Positions 26,983 through 37,393 are shown, counted from the stretch's first letter. The stretch: DNA of 64,000 nucleotides from an uncultured Sulfitobacter sp. (GCA_947501805.1 CANMXJ010000007.1:140638-204637); one strand, 5' to 3'. Notes: a model not told the origin generated them from the letters alone. Numbers and translations are program-made.

Positions 26983-27943
26983 CTATGTTCGCGTATTGGT
27001 TGCCTGCGTTCGCATCAGGTTTGGACCAGTCGCGCTTCACACCAAGGTAAAGCAGGATCGCTGAGGCCACAAAGATGGAGGAATACGTCCCCACAATCAC
27101 GCCCCAGATCATCGCAAATACAAATCCGCGGATCACGTCCCCACCCAGTACAAACAGGGCAATAAGCGCGATCAGCGTGGTAAAGGAGGTCATGAACGTG
27201 CGTGCCATCGTCTCGTTGATCGACAGGTTGAGCACTTCTTTCAGATCGCGTTTCTTGTATTTCCGCAGGTTCTCGCGCACGCGGTCAAAAACCACCACCG
27301 TATCGTTCAAGGAATAGCCAACAATGGTCAGAAGTGCCGCAATGATCGCCAGATCAAACCGGATTTGAAGTTCCGAGAAGACACCAATGGTCAAGATAAC
27401 ATCGTGCACCAGCGCAAGCACAGCGCCAACTGCAAACTGCCATTCAAAACGCAACCAGATGTAGATCAGGACCGCCCCGATGGCGAGAACAACGGCAATT
27501 GCCGCTGTCTGGATCAATTCGCCTGAAACTTTCGGGCCAACAGATTCTACGGAGATGAATTTGATGTCCGGGCGCACCTCAACCAGCACTCTCTCAACGG
27601 CGTCAATCGTTTCGGTTGTCACCGCTTCCTGACCGTCTTGCGCCTGAATGCGGATCATTGCGACATTCTGGTCTGCGCGAAACGAGGGGTCAAATACTTC
27701 GGTAATGCTGATATCACCCAGCTCCAACCTATCAATGGCAGCGCGGTACTCGGCCACATCCACCACTTGCGGGCTTTCGGTACGGATTGTCGTGCCACCC
27801 CTAAAATCAATACCGTAGTTGAGGCCCTGGATCATAAAGGAGGCAGCCGCCACGATCATCATCAGGGCAGATATGCCAAGCCAGATCTTCCAGCGTGAAA
27901 AGAAATCAAAATTCGGGGCTTCTTTGAACAGACGTAGACGCAT
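26975..27943 (-). CDS. secF: Protein translocase subunit SecF
   Basis: A 322-residue inner-membrane protein with six helices, the P1-type signature GIDFRGGTTIRTESP, and the helix-4 region (LTIVGYSLNDTVVVFDRVREN) that holds the conserved Asp of the proton path. With SecD it pulls secreted proteins out of SecYEG using the proton gradient. It follows secD by 3 bases. Confidence 0.97.
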   Translation of the reverse strand: MRLRLFKEAPNFDFFSRWKIWLGISALMMIVAAASFMIQGLNYGIDFRGGTTIRTESPQVVDVAEYRAAIDRLELGDISITEVFDPSFRADQNVAMIRIQAQDGQEAVTTETIDAVERVLVEVRPDIKFISVESVGPKVSGELIQTAAIAVVLAIGAVLIYIWLRFEWQFAVGAVLALVHDVILTIGVFSELQIRFDLAIIAALLTIVGYSLNDTVVVFDRVRENLRKYKKRDLKEVLNLSINETMARTFMTSFTTLIALIALFVLGGDVIRGFVFAMIWGVIVGTYSSIFVASAILLYLGVKRDWSKPDANAGNQYANIDA

Positions 27944-27946
27944 GGG

Positions 27947-29596
27947 TCAGACCTCAATCGTTTTGGGACGCGCCCGTTCAAACCAAATCACCACCATCAG
28001 GCGGGTCACAAAAATGGCCGTAAAGACAGATGTGATGATGCCAAACCCCAGCGTGATCGCAAAACCGCGCACCGGGCCGGAGCCCATTACAAAGAGGATC
28101 ACAGCCGTGATCAGCGTTGTAATATTGGCGTCGATAATAGCGCTCAGCGCTTTTTCATAGCCAAGCGAAATCGCCCGCGCCGGCCCTTTGGCAGTCTTTA
28201 TTTCTTCGCGGATACGTTCAAAGATCAGCACGTTGGCGTCCACCGCCATACCCACTGTCAACACAATCCCCGCAATACCCGGCAGGGTCAGCGTGGCCCC
28301 CACAAGGCTAAGCAGTCCAAATATCATACCGACGTTGATGATCAGCGCGATATTGGCAAACAACCCGAACAGGCCGTAACTCACAAACATAAAGAACAAC
28401 ACAGAAACGAAGGCCACAATCGTCGCGACTTTACCCGCGTCAATGCTGTCCTGCCCCAGTTCCGGCCCGATCGTGCGTTCCTCCAGAAACTCCAGCCCCG
28501 CAGGCAAGGCACCCGCCCGCAAGAGGATCGCGAGGTTTGTGGATTCCTCTACATCGAAATTACCGGTGATGATGCCGGAGCCGCCGGGAATATGGCTCTG
28601 GATCGTCGGCGCGCTGATGACTTCATCATCCAGCACAATCGCAAAGGGCGATCCGATATTCTCGGCCGTGTAGTCGCCAAACTTGCGAGCCCCTGATGTG
28701 TTGAAGCGGAAAGAAACCGCTGGGCGGCCATTCTGGTCATAACTTGGCTGTGCATCAACCAGTTCCTCGCCCGTCACGACCGGAGAGCTTTCGACAATGT
28801 AGAATGCACCTGGTTCGTCAACAGACGGGATCAGCTTGTTACCAATTCCAGGGTTGGCGTTTTCGTCGGTCCCGCGTGACACCACAGGGTTAAAGGTCAG
28901 TTGGGCCGTGGTACCGATGATGGCCTTCAACTCTGCCGCTGATCCGATACCCGGCACCTGAATGAGAATACGATCCGCCCCCTGGCGCTGGATCGTCGGT
29001 TCACGTGTGCCAACTTCGTCGATACGGCGGCGGATGATTTCAAGCGATTGCTGCATCGTGCGGTTGTCTGTCGCCTGCTTTTCCGCTTCAGACAAGGTGA
29101 CGATAATGACACCTGCGTCACCGCGTACGTCGATGTCTGTGGACCCTGCCCCCGTCAAAGTCGGCACCGGCCGTGCCAGACCGCGCACAATTTCCAGTGC
29201 CTCAGCCATTTTGGTATCGTCGTTCAGACGCACACGCAATTCATCTGGGGTTGATTGTTGGCGGCGTACAGGTGTCAGAGCGCGCAACGCGTCGCGCACT
29301 TCGGGCCACTGCGCTTCCATCCGGTTGGCATAGACATCCGTGACCTTGACCTCTGCCAGCAAATGCGCACCACCGCGCAGATCAAGACCGAGGTTCACAA
29401 GACCCGAAGGCATCCAGTCGGGCCAAAGCGCCCTTTGCGCTTCAAGCTCGGGCGTGGCACCACCCAGTTCAATCGCGGCAACCGCATCATTGTGCTGTTC
29501 CACCGGACCATAAAACGCATTGGGCAACGCCAGCCAAAGGCCAAGCGCGCAGGTCAAGGCGATGACAATCCGTTTCCACAGATCAATCTGAAGCAT
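27947..29596 (-). CDS. secD: Protein translocase subunit SecD
   Basis: A 549-residue partner of SecF with the N-terminal membrane segment, LDLRGGAHLLAEV near residue 70, a large periplasmic P1 domain, and the RND-type membrane part (GMAVDANVLIFERIREE). The length is typical. It is preceded by yajC with a 30-base gap. Confidence 0.97.
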   Translation of the reverse strand: MLQIDLWKRIVIALTCALGLWLALPNAFYGPVEQHNDAVAAIELGGATPELEAQRALWPDWMPSGLVNLGLDLRGGAHLLAEVKVTDVYANRMEAQWPEVRDALRALTPVRRQQSTPDELRVRLNDDTKMAEALEIVRGLARPVPTLTGAGSTDIDVRGDAGVIIVTLSEAEKQATDNRTMQQSLEIIRRRIDEVGTREPTIQRQGADRILIQVPGIGSAAELKAIIGTTAQLTFNPVVSRGTDENANPGIGNKLIPSVDEPGAFYIVESSPVVTGEELVDAQPSYDQNGRPAVSFRFNTSGARKFGDYTAENIGSPFAIVLDDEVISAPTIQSHIPGGSGIITGNFDVEESTNLAILLRAGALPAGLEFLEERTIGPELGQDSIDAGKVATIVAFVSVLFFMFVSYGLFGLFANIALIINVGMIFGLLSLVGATLTLPGIAGIVLTVGMAVDANVLIFERIREEIKTAKGPARAISLGYEKALSAIIDANITTLITAVILFVMGSGPVRGFAITLGFGIITSVFTAIFVTRLMVVIWFERARPKTIEV

Positions 29597-29626
29597 ACCG
29601 CTGCCCTCTCGTTAGGCTTGAGGTGT

Positions 29627-29905
29627 TTATTTGGCCGGTTCGGTCTTGGACACGACAGTGGCGATGGTGGACTGGATCACGCGCACTTTGACGCCATCAG
29701 CAATCTCGACTTCCAGCTCGCCGTCTTCTTTAACCTTGACCACTTTGCCGATCATGCCCCCCTGGGTCACAACCTGATCGCCGCGCCGCAGTGCTGCCAC
29801 CATCGCCTGATGTTCCTTCACCTTTTTCTGCTGGGGACGGATCAACAGGAAATACATGATGCCGAAAATCAGGATGAGGGGGATAAATTGCTGAATGCCT
29901 TGCAT
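29627..29905 (-). CDS. yajC: Sec translocase accessory subunit YajC
   Basis: A 92-residue single-pass protein with the helix FIPLILIFGIMYFLLIRPQ at residues 7-25, followed by the classical RPQQKKVKEHQ and a beta-rich tail. The start MQGIQQF at 29905 gives the family length; the longer in-frame reading to 29995 is not supported. It heads the yajC-secDF run, divergent from serS. Confidence 0.95.
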   Translation of the reverse strand: MQGIQQFIPLILIFGIMYFLLIRPQQKKVKEHQAMVAALRRGDQVVTQGGMIGKVVKVKEDGELEVEIADGVKVRVIQSTIATVVSKTEPAK

Positions 29906-30119
29906 GGAGCGCGTCCTTTTTGGAGGGCTTTGGGGTGGCGCGGCACCCTGCCGATGAGTTTGGCAGAACCTAAGCGCGGTATGGGGCGTGTGCAAGGTGC
30001 AAAGGGGGGATTAACACCTCTTATGAGCTATCTGGTTTAACCTAGTCACTGCATCTACCCCAACGCTGCGGTTTGAGGCATAACGCGACCAATACGACTC
30101 ACAACCAAGGACCGCTCCC

Positions 30120-31412
30120 ATGCATGACATCCGCGCCATCCGCGAAAATCCGCAAGCCCTTGACGCCGCTCTCGCCCGCCGGGGGGATGCGCCGGTGTCA
30201 GCCGAGGTTTTGAAACTTGACGAGGCGCGGCGTGGCAAGATCGCAGCAGCCGAGGCCGCGCAGGCGGAACAGAACAAGGCGTCCAAACTGGTAGGTGCCG
30301 CCAAGGCCAAGGGGGACGACGCCGAATTTGAACGTCTGCGCGCGCTGGTGAGCGAGAAGAAAGAAGAAGTCGCCGCGATGCAGGCCGAGGCCAAAGAGCT
30401 GGACGCGCAGCTGACCGATATGCTGGCACGCTTGCCGAACAACCCTGCGGATGACGTCCCGCAGGGTGCGGATGAGGACGACAACGTCGAAGTCTCCAAA
30501 TGGGGCGGCATCCCGAATTTCGATTTCACGCCGGTCGAGCACTACGAGATCAAAGGCGTTGCCGCGAGCATGGATTTCGAAACAGCTGCCAAGATTTCCG
30601 GCGCACGGTTTGTCATATTGAAAGGCGCGGTTGCCCGCATCCACCGCGCCTTGGCGCAATTTATGGTCGACACCCATGTGGATCAGAACGGGTTGACCGA
30701 AATGAACACGCCCGTGCTGGTCAAGGACGAGGCGATGTATGGCACCGACAAGCTGCCGAAGTTCGGCGAGGACAGCTATCAGACCACCAACGGCTGGTGG
30801 CTCGTGCCGACCTCTGAAGTGCCGCTGACCTACATGGTCGCGGACGACGTGCTGGACGAGGCGGCGTTGCCCAAACGCTATACGGCACATACTTTGTGTT
30901 TCCGCTCGGAGGCCGGATCAGCGGGGCGTGACACCTCCGGCATGTTGCGCCAGCACCAGTTTGAAAAAGTCGAGATGGTCAGCGTGACCCATCCCGACGA
31001 AAGCGATGCGGAGCAAAAACGAATGTTGCGTTGTGCCGAAGGGTTGCTGGAAACGCTTGGTGTCCCTTACCGCACCGTGATCCTGTGCACAGGCGATATG
31101 GGCTTTGGCGCACGGCGCACCTATGACATCGAGGCTTGGGTACCGGGGCAGAACACCTACCGCGAGATTTCATCAGTCTCGACAACGGGCGATTTTCAGG
31201 CGCGCCGTATGAACGCGCGCTTCAAGCCCAAGGACGGGGGAAAGCCGCAGTTTGTGCATACGTTGAACGGTTCCGGCCTTGCCGTCGGGCGATGCCTGAT
31301 TGCCGTGCTTGAGAATGGCCAGCAGTCAGATGGGTCCGTGAAACTGCCAGAGGCGCTTGCGCCTTATCTGGGGGGCAAGACCACACTGACAGCTGAGGGT
31401 GTGTTGGCCTAA
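30120..31412 (+). CDS. serS: Seryl-tRNA synthetase
   Basis: A 430-residue class II synthetase. The N-terminal coiled-coil arm (about residues 25-105, rich in Ala/Glu/Lys) binds the long variable arm of tRNA-Ser. The catalytic core has [30 protein letters not shown] and the motif 3 region ALNGSG-type [19 protein letters not shown] precedes the ATG. Monocistronic. Confidence 0.97.
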   Translation: MHDIRAIRENPQALDAALARRGDAPVSAEVLKLDEARRGKIAAAEAAQAEQNKASKLVGAAKAKGDDAEFERLRALVSEKKEEVAAMQAEAKELDAQLTDMLARLPNNPADDVPQGADEDDNVEVSKWGGIPNFDFTPVEHYEIKGVAASMDFETAAKISGARFVILKGAVARIHRALAQFMVDTHVDQNGLTEMNTPVLVKDEAMYGTDKLPKFGEDSYQTTNGWWLVPTSEVPLTYMVADDVLDEAALPKRYTAHTLCFRSEAGSAGRDTSGMLRQHQFEKVEMVSVTHPDESDAEQKRMLRCAEGLLETLGVPYRTVILCTGDMGFGARRTYDIEAWVPGQNTYREISSVSTTGDFQARRMNARFKPKDGGKPQFVHTLNGSGLAVGRCLIAVLENGQQSDGSVKLPEALAPYLGGKTTLTAEGVLA

Positions 31413-31502
31413 GCGCCAGCGCGCTTTGGCCCGTTCGTCCGCAAATTGAACGGTGCGGCGGGTGTGCTAGGTTATCGAAAGTACATGTAAAGAGGATGCA
31501 CC

Positions 31503-32216
31503 ATGCCCACCGCGCGCCCGCTGATCGCTACCCTGTGTTTCCTGCTGAGCATCGCTTTTGCGGTCTCCCCGTTCTTGGTGCAGGATTTCGCAGGCTTTGA
31601 TCCGAACCAGTTCCCAGTCCCGCAGGATGATCCGCCTGTCCAACCCGCAGGCTACGCCTTTGCAATATGGGGGGTGATCTATGGCTGGTTGATCCTTGGG
31701 CTTGGCTGGGGATTGTGGAATGCACGCCATGACGGGCAGTGGCATGACATGCGCAAACCGCTATGTCTGTCGCTGGCTGTAGGTGCCACCTGGCTGGCGG
31801 TTGCTGTCATCAGCCCCTTGTGGGCCGCTGTCCTGATCTGGATCATGTTGCTGTCCGCCTTAGCCGCATTGTTTCTGGCACCGGTTGCAGATCAAACATG
31901 GGCGGCATGGCCTTTGGGACTTTATGCAGGGTGGTTGTCTGCTGCATCTTGTGTGTCACTGGGCCTTTTGGCAGCCGGATACGGCTGGATGAGCCAGACC
32001 ACAGCGGCGATTGTCTTTGTCGGTTTGGCCATTGTGATTGGGGGCTTTGTGCAAGGTGCGTTGGGGCGCGCGCCAACCTACGGGATCGCGGTGATCTGGG
32101 CACTGGTTGCCGTTGTGATCGAGAATCTGGATGCAACACCGGTGGTTGCCTATGTGGCGGGCGGTGGTGCGCTTGTGTTGCTCCTGCCGACGCTGAAGGC
32201 TTTTCGCAGCCGGTGA
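31503..32216 (+). CDS. TspO/MBR-related (tryptophan-rich) membrane protein
   Basis: A 237-residue protein that is nearly all membrane helices (about seven). It is rich in Trp and carries FAIWGVIYGWLILGLGWGLW and WPLGLYAGWLSAASCVSLG, segments like those of TspO/MBR-related proteins that eukaryotes and bacteria use for tetrapyrrole or sterol binding. It is longer than canonical TspO (about 160), so the assignment is to the wider group. AGAGGA lies before the ATG. The function is unknown. Confidence 0.6.
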   Translation: MPTARPLIATLCFLLSIAFAVSPFLVQDFAGFDPNQFPVPQDDPPVQPAGYAFAIWGVIYGWLILGLGWGLWNARHDGQWHDMRKPLCLSLAVGATWLAVAVISPLWAAVLIWIMLLSALAALFLAPVADQTWAAWPLGLYAGWLSAASCVSLGLLAAGYGWMSQTTAAIVFVGLAIVIGGFVQGALGRAPTYGIAVIWALVAVVIENLDATPVVAYVAGGGALVLLLPTLKAFRSR

Positions 32217-32227
32217 CGTGACATGTC

Positions 32228-32268
32228 GCTTTCTTTCAAAGAAAGCTGCCGGAAACTTTGAAAGTTCC
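32228..32268. terminator. Two adjacent inverted repeats between convergent genes
   Basis: GCTTTCTTT-C-AAAGAAAGC (32228-32246) is perfect with 9-bp arms. GGAAACTTT-G-AAAGTTCC (32251-32268) is nearly perfect. Both lie between the TspO-like gene and der, which converge, and may form the transcription end for both. The tight one-base centre of the first means its real loop would be wider. Confidence 0.5.
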
Positions 32269-32278
32269 CGACGCCCTT

Positions 32279-33742
32279 TCAGTCCCGACGTCGCCCGTCT
32301 GTATGTTTACGTAGCTTGCTCGGTGGTGCTTTCTTGCGTCCCTTGTAGGGATTCGCATCGTTCTGGCCGCGCATCCACAGACGGATCGGCGTGCCGGGCA
32401 TGTCGAAATCCAAACGCAGGTTATTCACCAGATAGCGGCTGTAGCTCTCCGGCACCTTATCGGGGTGACTACACATTACCACAAAGCCCGGCGGACGGGT
32501 TTTCGCCTGCGTCATATACCGTAGCTTAATGCGTTTACCTTGTGGCGCGGGGGGCGGATGCGCCTCCATCATGCCCGACAGCCAACGGTTCAACTGCGCC
32601 GTGGTCACGCGGCGGTTCCAGACTTCATAGGCGCGCATGATTGCTTCGTGCAGGCGGTCCATGCCACGGCCCGTCTTAGCACTGACGGTGATCAGCGGTG
32701 CGCCGCGCAACTGTGGCAACAGGCGCTCGAAACTTTCCTTGAGGTCTTTGAGTTTAGCCTGACGGTCATCCTCAACGTCCCACTTGTTCACGGCCACGAC
32801 CACGGCGCGACCTTCGCGCTCTGCCAGATCGGCAATGCGTAAGTCCTGCTGTTCAAAAGGAATTTCGGCGTCGAGCAGCACGACGACTACTTCGGCGAAC
32901 TTGACCGCGCGCAAACCATCCGAAACGCTGAGTTTCTCCAGCTTCTCCTGTACTTTGGCTTTTTTGCGCATGCCGGCCGTGTCAAAGATCCGCATCGGCA
33001 CGCCATTCCATTCCTTGCGCAATGAAATCGCGTCGCGTGTGATCCCTGCCTCCGGTCCGGTCAACAGGCGATCCTCGCCCATGATCTGATTAATCAGCGT
33101 CGATTTACCCGCATTAGGGCGGCCCACAACGGCGACCTGCATCGGCTTGGCGTTTGTCGGCACCGGAACGGCTTCGGTTTCCTCCGCATCTTCTTCGCTC
33201 AGGTCCACATCGGTTTCGGGCGCATCGCTTTCGGCGCGTTCCGCAAACTTGTCGGCCAGCGGCATCAGCATGGTGTAAAGGTCGTTCATACCCTCGCCGT
33301 GTTCCGCCGAAAGGCTGATCGGCTCGCCCAGACCAAGCGAATAGGCTTCCAATGCACCCGCCTCGCCTGCTTTGCCTTCCGCCTTGTTCGCCGCCAGAAT
33401 GACATTGGCAGAGCGTTTACGCAGGATATCGGCAAAAACCAGATCGGACGGTGTGATGCCCACACGTGCATCAACCATGAACAGGCAGACATCTGCCATA
33501 TCGACGGCACGTTCTGTCAGGCGGCGCATGCGGCCCTGCAAACTGTCGTCGGTGACTTCTTCAAGGCCTGCTGTGTCGATCACGGTGAATCGCAGGTCAG
33601 CCAAACGGGCGGCCCCTTCGCGCAGGTCTCGCGTGACACCCGGTTGATCATCAACCAAGGCAAGACGTTGGCCCACAAGGCGGTTAAACAGCGTGGATTT
33701 ACCCACATTCGGGCGGCCCACGATGGCTAGGGTAAAGGACAT
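32279..33742 (-). CDS. der: GTPase Der (EngA), ribosome assembly
   Basis: A 487-residue protein with two GTPase domains in tandem: [10 protein letters not shown] near residue 8 and [10 protein letters not shown] near residue 209. Each is followed by its DTAG and NKxD-type motifs (NKWD in the second). A KH-like C-terminal domain completes it. The linker (about 165-200) is unusually acidic. Der is needed for 50S ribosome maturation. The order yfgM-bamB-der is as in E. coli. Confidence 0.97.
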   Translation of the reverse strand: MSFTLAIVGRPNVGKSTLFNRLVGQRLALVDDQPGVTRDLREGAARLADLRFTVIDTAGLEEVTDDSLQGRMRRLTERAVDMADVCLFMVDARVGITPSDLVFADILRKRSANVILAANKAEGKAGEAGALEAYSLGLGEPISLSAEHGEGMNDLYTMLMPLADKFAERAESDAPETDVDLSEEDAEETEAVPVPTNAKPMQVAVVGRPNAGKSTLINQIMGEDRLLTGPEAGITRDAISLRKEWNGVPMRIFDTAGMRKKAKVQEKLEKLSVSDGLRAVKFAEVVVVLLDAEIPFEQQDLRIADLAEREGRAVVVAVNKWDVEDDRQAKLKDLKESFERLLPQLRGAPLITVSAKTGRGMDRLHEAIMRAYEVWNRRVTTAQLNRWLSGMMEAHPPPAPQGKRIKLRYMTQAKTRPPGFVVMCSHPDKVPESYSRYLVNNLRLDFDMPGTPIRLWMRGQNDANPYKGRKKAPPSKLRKHTDGRRRD

Positions 33743-33802
33743 CTCTCAAGCTCCATGGCCCGGACGGGCCTCATCAAACGTGGGCCTTAGACCATTTCGC
33801 GC

Positions 33803-35158
33803 TTAACGGAAAGCGAGCAATTGCCCTTTGCGCGAGACAACATAAAGCGTGCCACCTGCAACAACCGGTGCGGTTGTTGCCCCATCAGGGATCTCGACGG
33901 TGCCGGTCAATGCGCCACTCACCGGATCAAAGCTGCGTAGGACGCCGTCACTGGAGGTGACGATCACACGTCCTCCGGCGATAATCGGGCCGTGGTGTGT
34001 GTACACGGCGGATTGCCGTTTTGGTTTGTCTTTGATGAAGTTCGGCAGGGGCACGCCCCAGATACGACTGCCGTCCGAGGCATCAAGGCGCAACAACTCG
34101 TTCAGATCAGACACCACAAACACGCTGTCGCCGGCTGGCCAGACTGGCGTGATGGCACCGCTGCGCGCCGTCCAGATCGGATCGCCGTTTGAGATATTCA
34201 ATGCGGCAAGGCGGCCAGACTGGTTCCCCACATAAAGGCGGCTACCATCGGCAACTGGCGGGCTTGTGACATCGGATATGGAAGACAAGGCGCGTCCCGG
34301 ACGTTTGCCCACAACGGATGCTGTCCACCGGTTCAATCCGCCACGTTTGAACACGGCCTGTATTTCACCTGACCCATAGGCAAAGATCGCAAGTTGGCCC
34401 GCGATTACCGGCGCAGGCGCACCAAGAACATTGTTGATACTTGGCGTACCGCCGGTCTGCCACTCAACACGACCGTCAGTCTTGTTCACAGCCCAAGCGG
34501 TGTCATCCCCGGCCGTCAGATACACCAGATCGCCAAACACAGTAGGTGTGCCAGAGCCGGATGCATCAAGATCCTGGGTCCAGCGCACGCCGCCTGTTGC
34601 GGCGTCCAGAGCGGCCAGAATACCATAGCCGATGGAGACATATACCGTGTCGCCTTCGACCGCCAAGCCACCGCCTGAGCCTTGCCCCTGCTTGTCACTT
34701 GCAGGGGTCAGATCGCGGGTCCAGAGTGTTGCACCCGAGGTCGATGTCGCGGTGACCTGTGCGCTCGCATCCAGTGTAAAGACGCGGTCTTGGGAGACAA
34801 CGGGATCAGCGGTAATACGCAACCGTCGGCTGTCCCCCTGACCAATGTCCGCAGTCCACGCAAGTTGCAGTGCGCTGCGCAAGGCGGGATGGGACGTGCG
34901 GTACTTGGCAGTGCCGGTGGAGTGGGTCCAGGACGCATTGTTGCGGGTTGCACCCAGTGAAATAGCGCGGCTTGTGTTCTCGGGAACGATCTCGCCCGCG
35001 AGGGGGGCGGCCAGAACAGGGTCTTTGAGCACAGAGCGCACGTCTTCGCGTGGACCCGGAAGGTATGTTTCACGTTCGTTGCAGGCTGCCAGTAACAATG
35101 CTGCCGCCATCAGGGGCATGCCCCAGACCTTCGTGCCAAATTTCAACGGTTGGATCAT
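33803..35158 (-). CDS. bamB: Outer-membrane assembly lipoprotein BamB (PQQ-like beta-propeller)
   Basis: A 451-residue lipoprotein with a signal peptide and lipobox LLLAAC (Cys at about residue 26) followed by repeated beta-propeller blades (LTAGDDTAWAVNKTDGRVEW; LAALNISNGDPIWTA). It scaffolds the BAM complex that inserts outer-membrane proteins. The ATG at 35158 was preferred over a GTG four codons upstream. It lies between yfgM and der. Confidence 0.9.
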   Translation of the reverse strand: MIQPLKFGTKVWGMPLMAAALLLAACNERETYLPGPREDVRSVLKDPVLAAPLAGEIVPENTSRAISLGATRNNASWTHSTGTAKYRTSHPALRSALQLAWTADIGQGDSRRLRITADPVVSQDRVFTLDASAQVTATSTSGATLWTRDLTPASDKQGQGSGGGLAVEGDTVYVSIGYGILAALDAATGGVRWTQDLDASGSGTPTVFGDLVYLTAGDDTAWAVNKTDGRVEWQTGGTPSINNVLGAPAPVIAGQLAIFAYGSGEIQAVFKRGGLNRWTASVVGKRPGRALSSISDVTSPPVADGSRLYVGNQSGRLAALNISNGDPIWTARSGAITPVWPAGDSVFVVSDLNELLRLDASDGSRIWGVPLPNFIKDKPKRQSAVYTHHGPIIAGGRVIVTSSDGVLRSFDPVSGALTGTVEIPDGATTAPVVAGGTLYVVSRKGQLLAFR

Positions 35159-35214
35159 GGCCCTGCTCACTTTTTTGCTCTTACCGTTTCATTTGCCCTG
35201 CCCGGGGGCAACGA

Positions 35215-35916
35215 TCAATTGTCTTGAGTGGTGCCAACATCTGCACCCATAGAGCCGTCATCCGCCAGATCAGGCTCTCCACCCAACGCCACAATCACCT
35301 GTAGTGCGCGTTGTTGCAAGTCCGAGGTGACTTCGGCATCGTTGATGATCGCCTGATAGCGATCCATTGCGGCCTGCGCCTCCCCCGTTTCGATATCAAT
35401 CAGGGCCAGTTGTTCGCTTGCCAACAACCGCAGCGGATTGCCCGGTTGTGCCATCGCCTCGAACGCCTGCCGACGATCTGCAACCGGAGCGCTGGTGCCT
35501 TGCAACGTCACAGCTTTGAAGCCTGCAAGCTGGCGGTAAATCTGTGGCACAGATCCATCCACGGCAAGCTGGTCAAGTGTTTGAACCGCTGTCGGAACAT
35601 CCCCCGCTTCGGCCTGTTCGGCAGCCGTCATCAGACGCAGAACGGCACCCGATGCCGGTGTTTGTGGCTCAATAGCAGAGAGCGCCTCGGCACGCTGTGC
35701 ACTTTCATTCAGGGTTAGGGCCGCCAACATGGCATCCCCCAATGCTTCGGCTTTTGCCGTTGCCTGCGCCTTGCGGTACTCTGAAAACGCGGCCCCCCCG
35801 ACGATCACAAAGATGGCAAGCACAGCTATCCATCCGTAGCGGCGCAATAGACCATACAACCGGTCCCGACGGACCTCTTCATTGACCTCTTCGACAAAGC
35901 TGTCTGTATTGCTCAT
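35215..35916 (-). CDS. YfgM-like membrane-anchored TPR protein (ancillary SecYEG chaperone)
   Basis: A 233-residue protein: cytoplasmic start (residues 1-27, with NEEVRRDRLYGLLRRYG), one helix (about 28-45) and a periplasmic TPR-like body. This matches the YfgM/DUF2133 pattern. E. coli YfgM works with PpiD at SecYEG. The position upstream of bamB and der supports the call. Confidence 0.82.
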   Translation of the reverse strand: MSNTDSFVEEVNEEVRRDRLYGLLRRYGWIAVLAIFVIVGGAAFSEYRKAQATAKAEALGDAMLAALTLNESAQRAEALSAIEPQTPASGAVLRLMTAAEQAEAGDVPTAVQTLDQLAVDGSVPQIYRQLAGFKAVTLQGTSAPVADRRQAFEAMAQPGNPLRLLASEQLALIDIETGEAQAAMDRYQAIINDAEVTSDLQQRALQVIVALGGEPDLADDGSMGADVGTTQDN

Positions 35917-36103
35917 CTGTACCGCCCTTGGCCTGCTCTTTCGCCCCTCTTACCGTGCAGAAAGGGGCAAGCCAAGACCCCGTTGCTGTCCCCTCCTCTT
36001 CCGTCGGACGGACTGCATTGTTACGGGAGTGCTGATTAGATGAAAAAAACACCCCGTCTAAACTAGTCAGTTCAGTTGTGCTGTACTACATACAGCCTTA
36101 CCC

Positions 36104-36122
36104 ACAGGGCATTGTGCCCTGT
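36104..36122 (+). promoter_or_regulatory. 19-bp perfect dyad just before the efflux operon start
   Basis: ACAGGGCA-TTG-TGCCCTGT (arms of 8, perfect) ends 23 bases before the ATG at 36146. A smaller repeat CTGTA-N5-TACAG is at 36081-36095. Either an operator or a leader hairpin is possible. No regulator gene is adjacent. Confidence 0.5.
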
Positions 36123-36145
36123 TAACGACGATACAAGGGAAAGCG

Positions 36146-37393
36146 ATGCGCATTTTTTCCATTCTGGCGGCTATTGTCGTGACAGTAATTCTAGCCATGT
36201 CGATATTGGCCCGGCCACAATTGATGGCCATGCTGGGCAGCGCCGAAGCCAAGACCGCAGAGATGGACGTTGCGGAAACTTCTGATGACACACCAGATGC
36301 AACGGCGGACGTTGATCAACTGGTCAAAGTCCTGGTGCGCAAGCTTAAGTCACAGGAAGTCGACAGCGCCGTGATTCTGCGCGGCGAAACCGAAGCGGCG
36401 CGACAGGTTGATGTTCGCGCTGAAACCTCCGCCAACGTAATATCGGAGCCCCTGCGCAAAGGCGCGCAAATCTCGCAAGGGGATGCCCTTTGCGTGCTGG
36501 ATGCCGGCACCCGCGGTGCGGCGTTGGACGAAGCGCGTGCACGGCTAAGCGAAGCGCAATCGCGCGTTCCAGAAGCCGAAGCAAGGGTTGCCGAAGCCGA
36601 AGCCCGGCTTGAGGAAGCCATGATCAACCAGAACGCGGCCTCTAGGTTGGGGAAAGACGGCTTTGCCTCCCAGACGCGGGTTGCGGGTGCCGACGCAGCA
36701 ACAGCTGCCGCCAAGGCGGGCGTAACCTCTGCCACTTCCGGTCTGCGTGCGGCGCGCTCTGGGATCGAAGCTGCGACCGCAGCAGTTGCCAGTGCGGAAA
36801 AGGAAATTGAACGTCTGACGATTCTGGCCCCTTTCAGCGGCCTGCTGGAAAGCGACACAGCCGAATTGGGCAGCCTCTTGCAACCCGGTGCGCTATGCGC
36901 AACCATCATCCAGCTCGACCCGATCAAGCTGGTGGGTTTTGTGCCCGAAACAGAAGTGAACCGGATAAAACTGGGCGCTATGGCTGGCGCGCGACTGGCG
37001 GCCGGTGGGGGCGAAGTCGTTGGAATGGTGACGTTCCTGTCGCGCTCGGCTGATCCTGAAACCCGCACCTTCCGTGTCGAAATCGAAGTGCCCAATTCCG
37101 ATCTTGCGATACGGGATGGCCAGACAGCGGAAATCGCCATTTCCTCGGCCGGTGTAAAAGCCCATCTGATCCCGCAATCGGCGATGACGCTGGATGACAA
37201 TGGCACGTTGGGATTGCGCCTTGTGGACAAGGATGCAGTGGTTTCATTTGTCCCCGTCGACATCATGCGCGACACAAAGGACGGCGTGTGGGTGACAGGT
37301 CTGCCCGAGGAAGCTGACGTCATTGTGTTGGGTCAGGAGTATGTCACCGCAGGCGTGACTGTCGCGCCCACATGGGAAGAGGTCTCACAATGA
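36146..37393 (+). CDS. RND efflux periplasmic adaptor (membrane fusion protein)
   Basis: A 415-residue HlyD-family adaptor. An N-terminal membrane anchor (residues 3-20) is followed by a lipoyl half-motif (VDVRAETSANVISEPLRKGA), a long Ala/Glu/Arg-rich coiled-coil hairpin (about residues 125-215), the second lipoyl half (ILAPFSGLLESDTAELGSLL) and a beta-barrel plus membrane-proximal domain. It links the RND pump to an outer-membrane channel. The stop overlaps the permease ATG by 4 bases, so the pair is coupled. No TolC-like channel gene is beside it. Confidence 0.92.
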   Translation: MRIFSILAAIVVTVILAMSILARPQLMAMLGSAEAKTAEMDVAETSDDTPDATADVDQLVKVLVRKLKSQEVDSAVILRGETEAARQVDVRAETSANVISEPLRKGAQISQGDALCVLDAGTRGAALDEARARLSEAQSRVPEAEARVAEAEARLEEAMINQNAASRLGKDGFASQTRVAGADAATAAAKAGVTSATSGLRAARSGIEAATAAVASAEKEIERLTILAPFSGLLESDTAELGSLLQPGALCATIIQLDPIKLVGFVPETEVNRIKLGAMAGARLAAGGGEVVGMVTFLSRSADPETRTFRVEIEVPNSDLAIRDGQTAEIAISSAGVKAHLIPQSAMTLDDNGTLGLRLVDKDAVVSFVPVDIMRDTKDGVWVTGLPEEADVIVLGQEYVTAGVTVAPTWEEVSQ

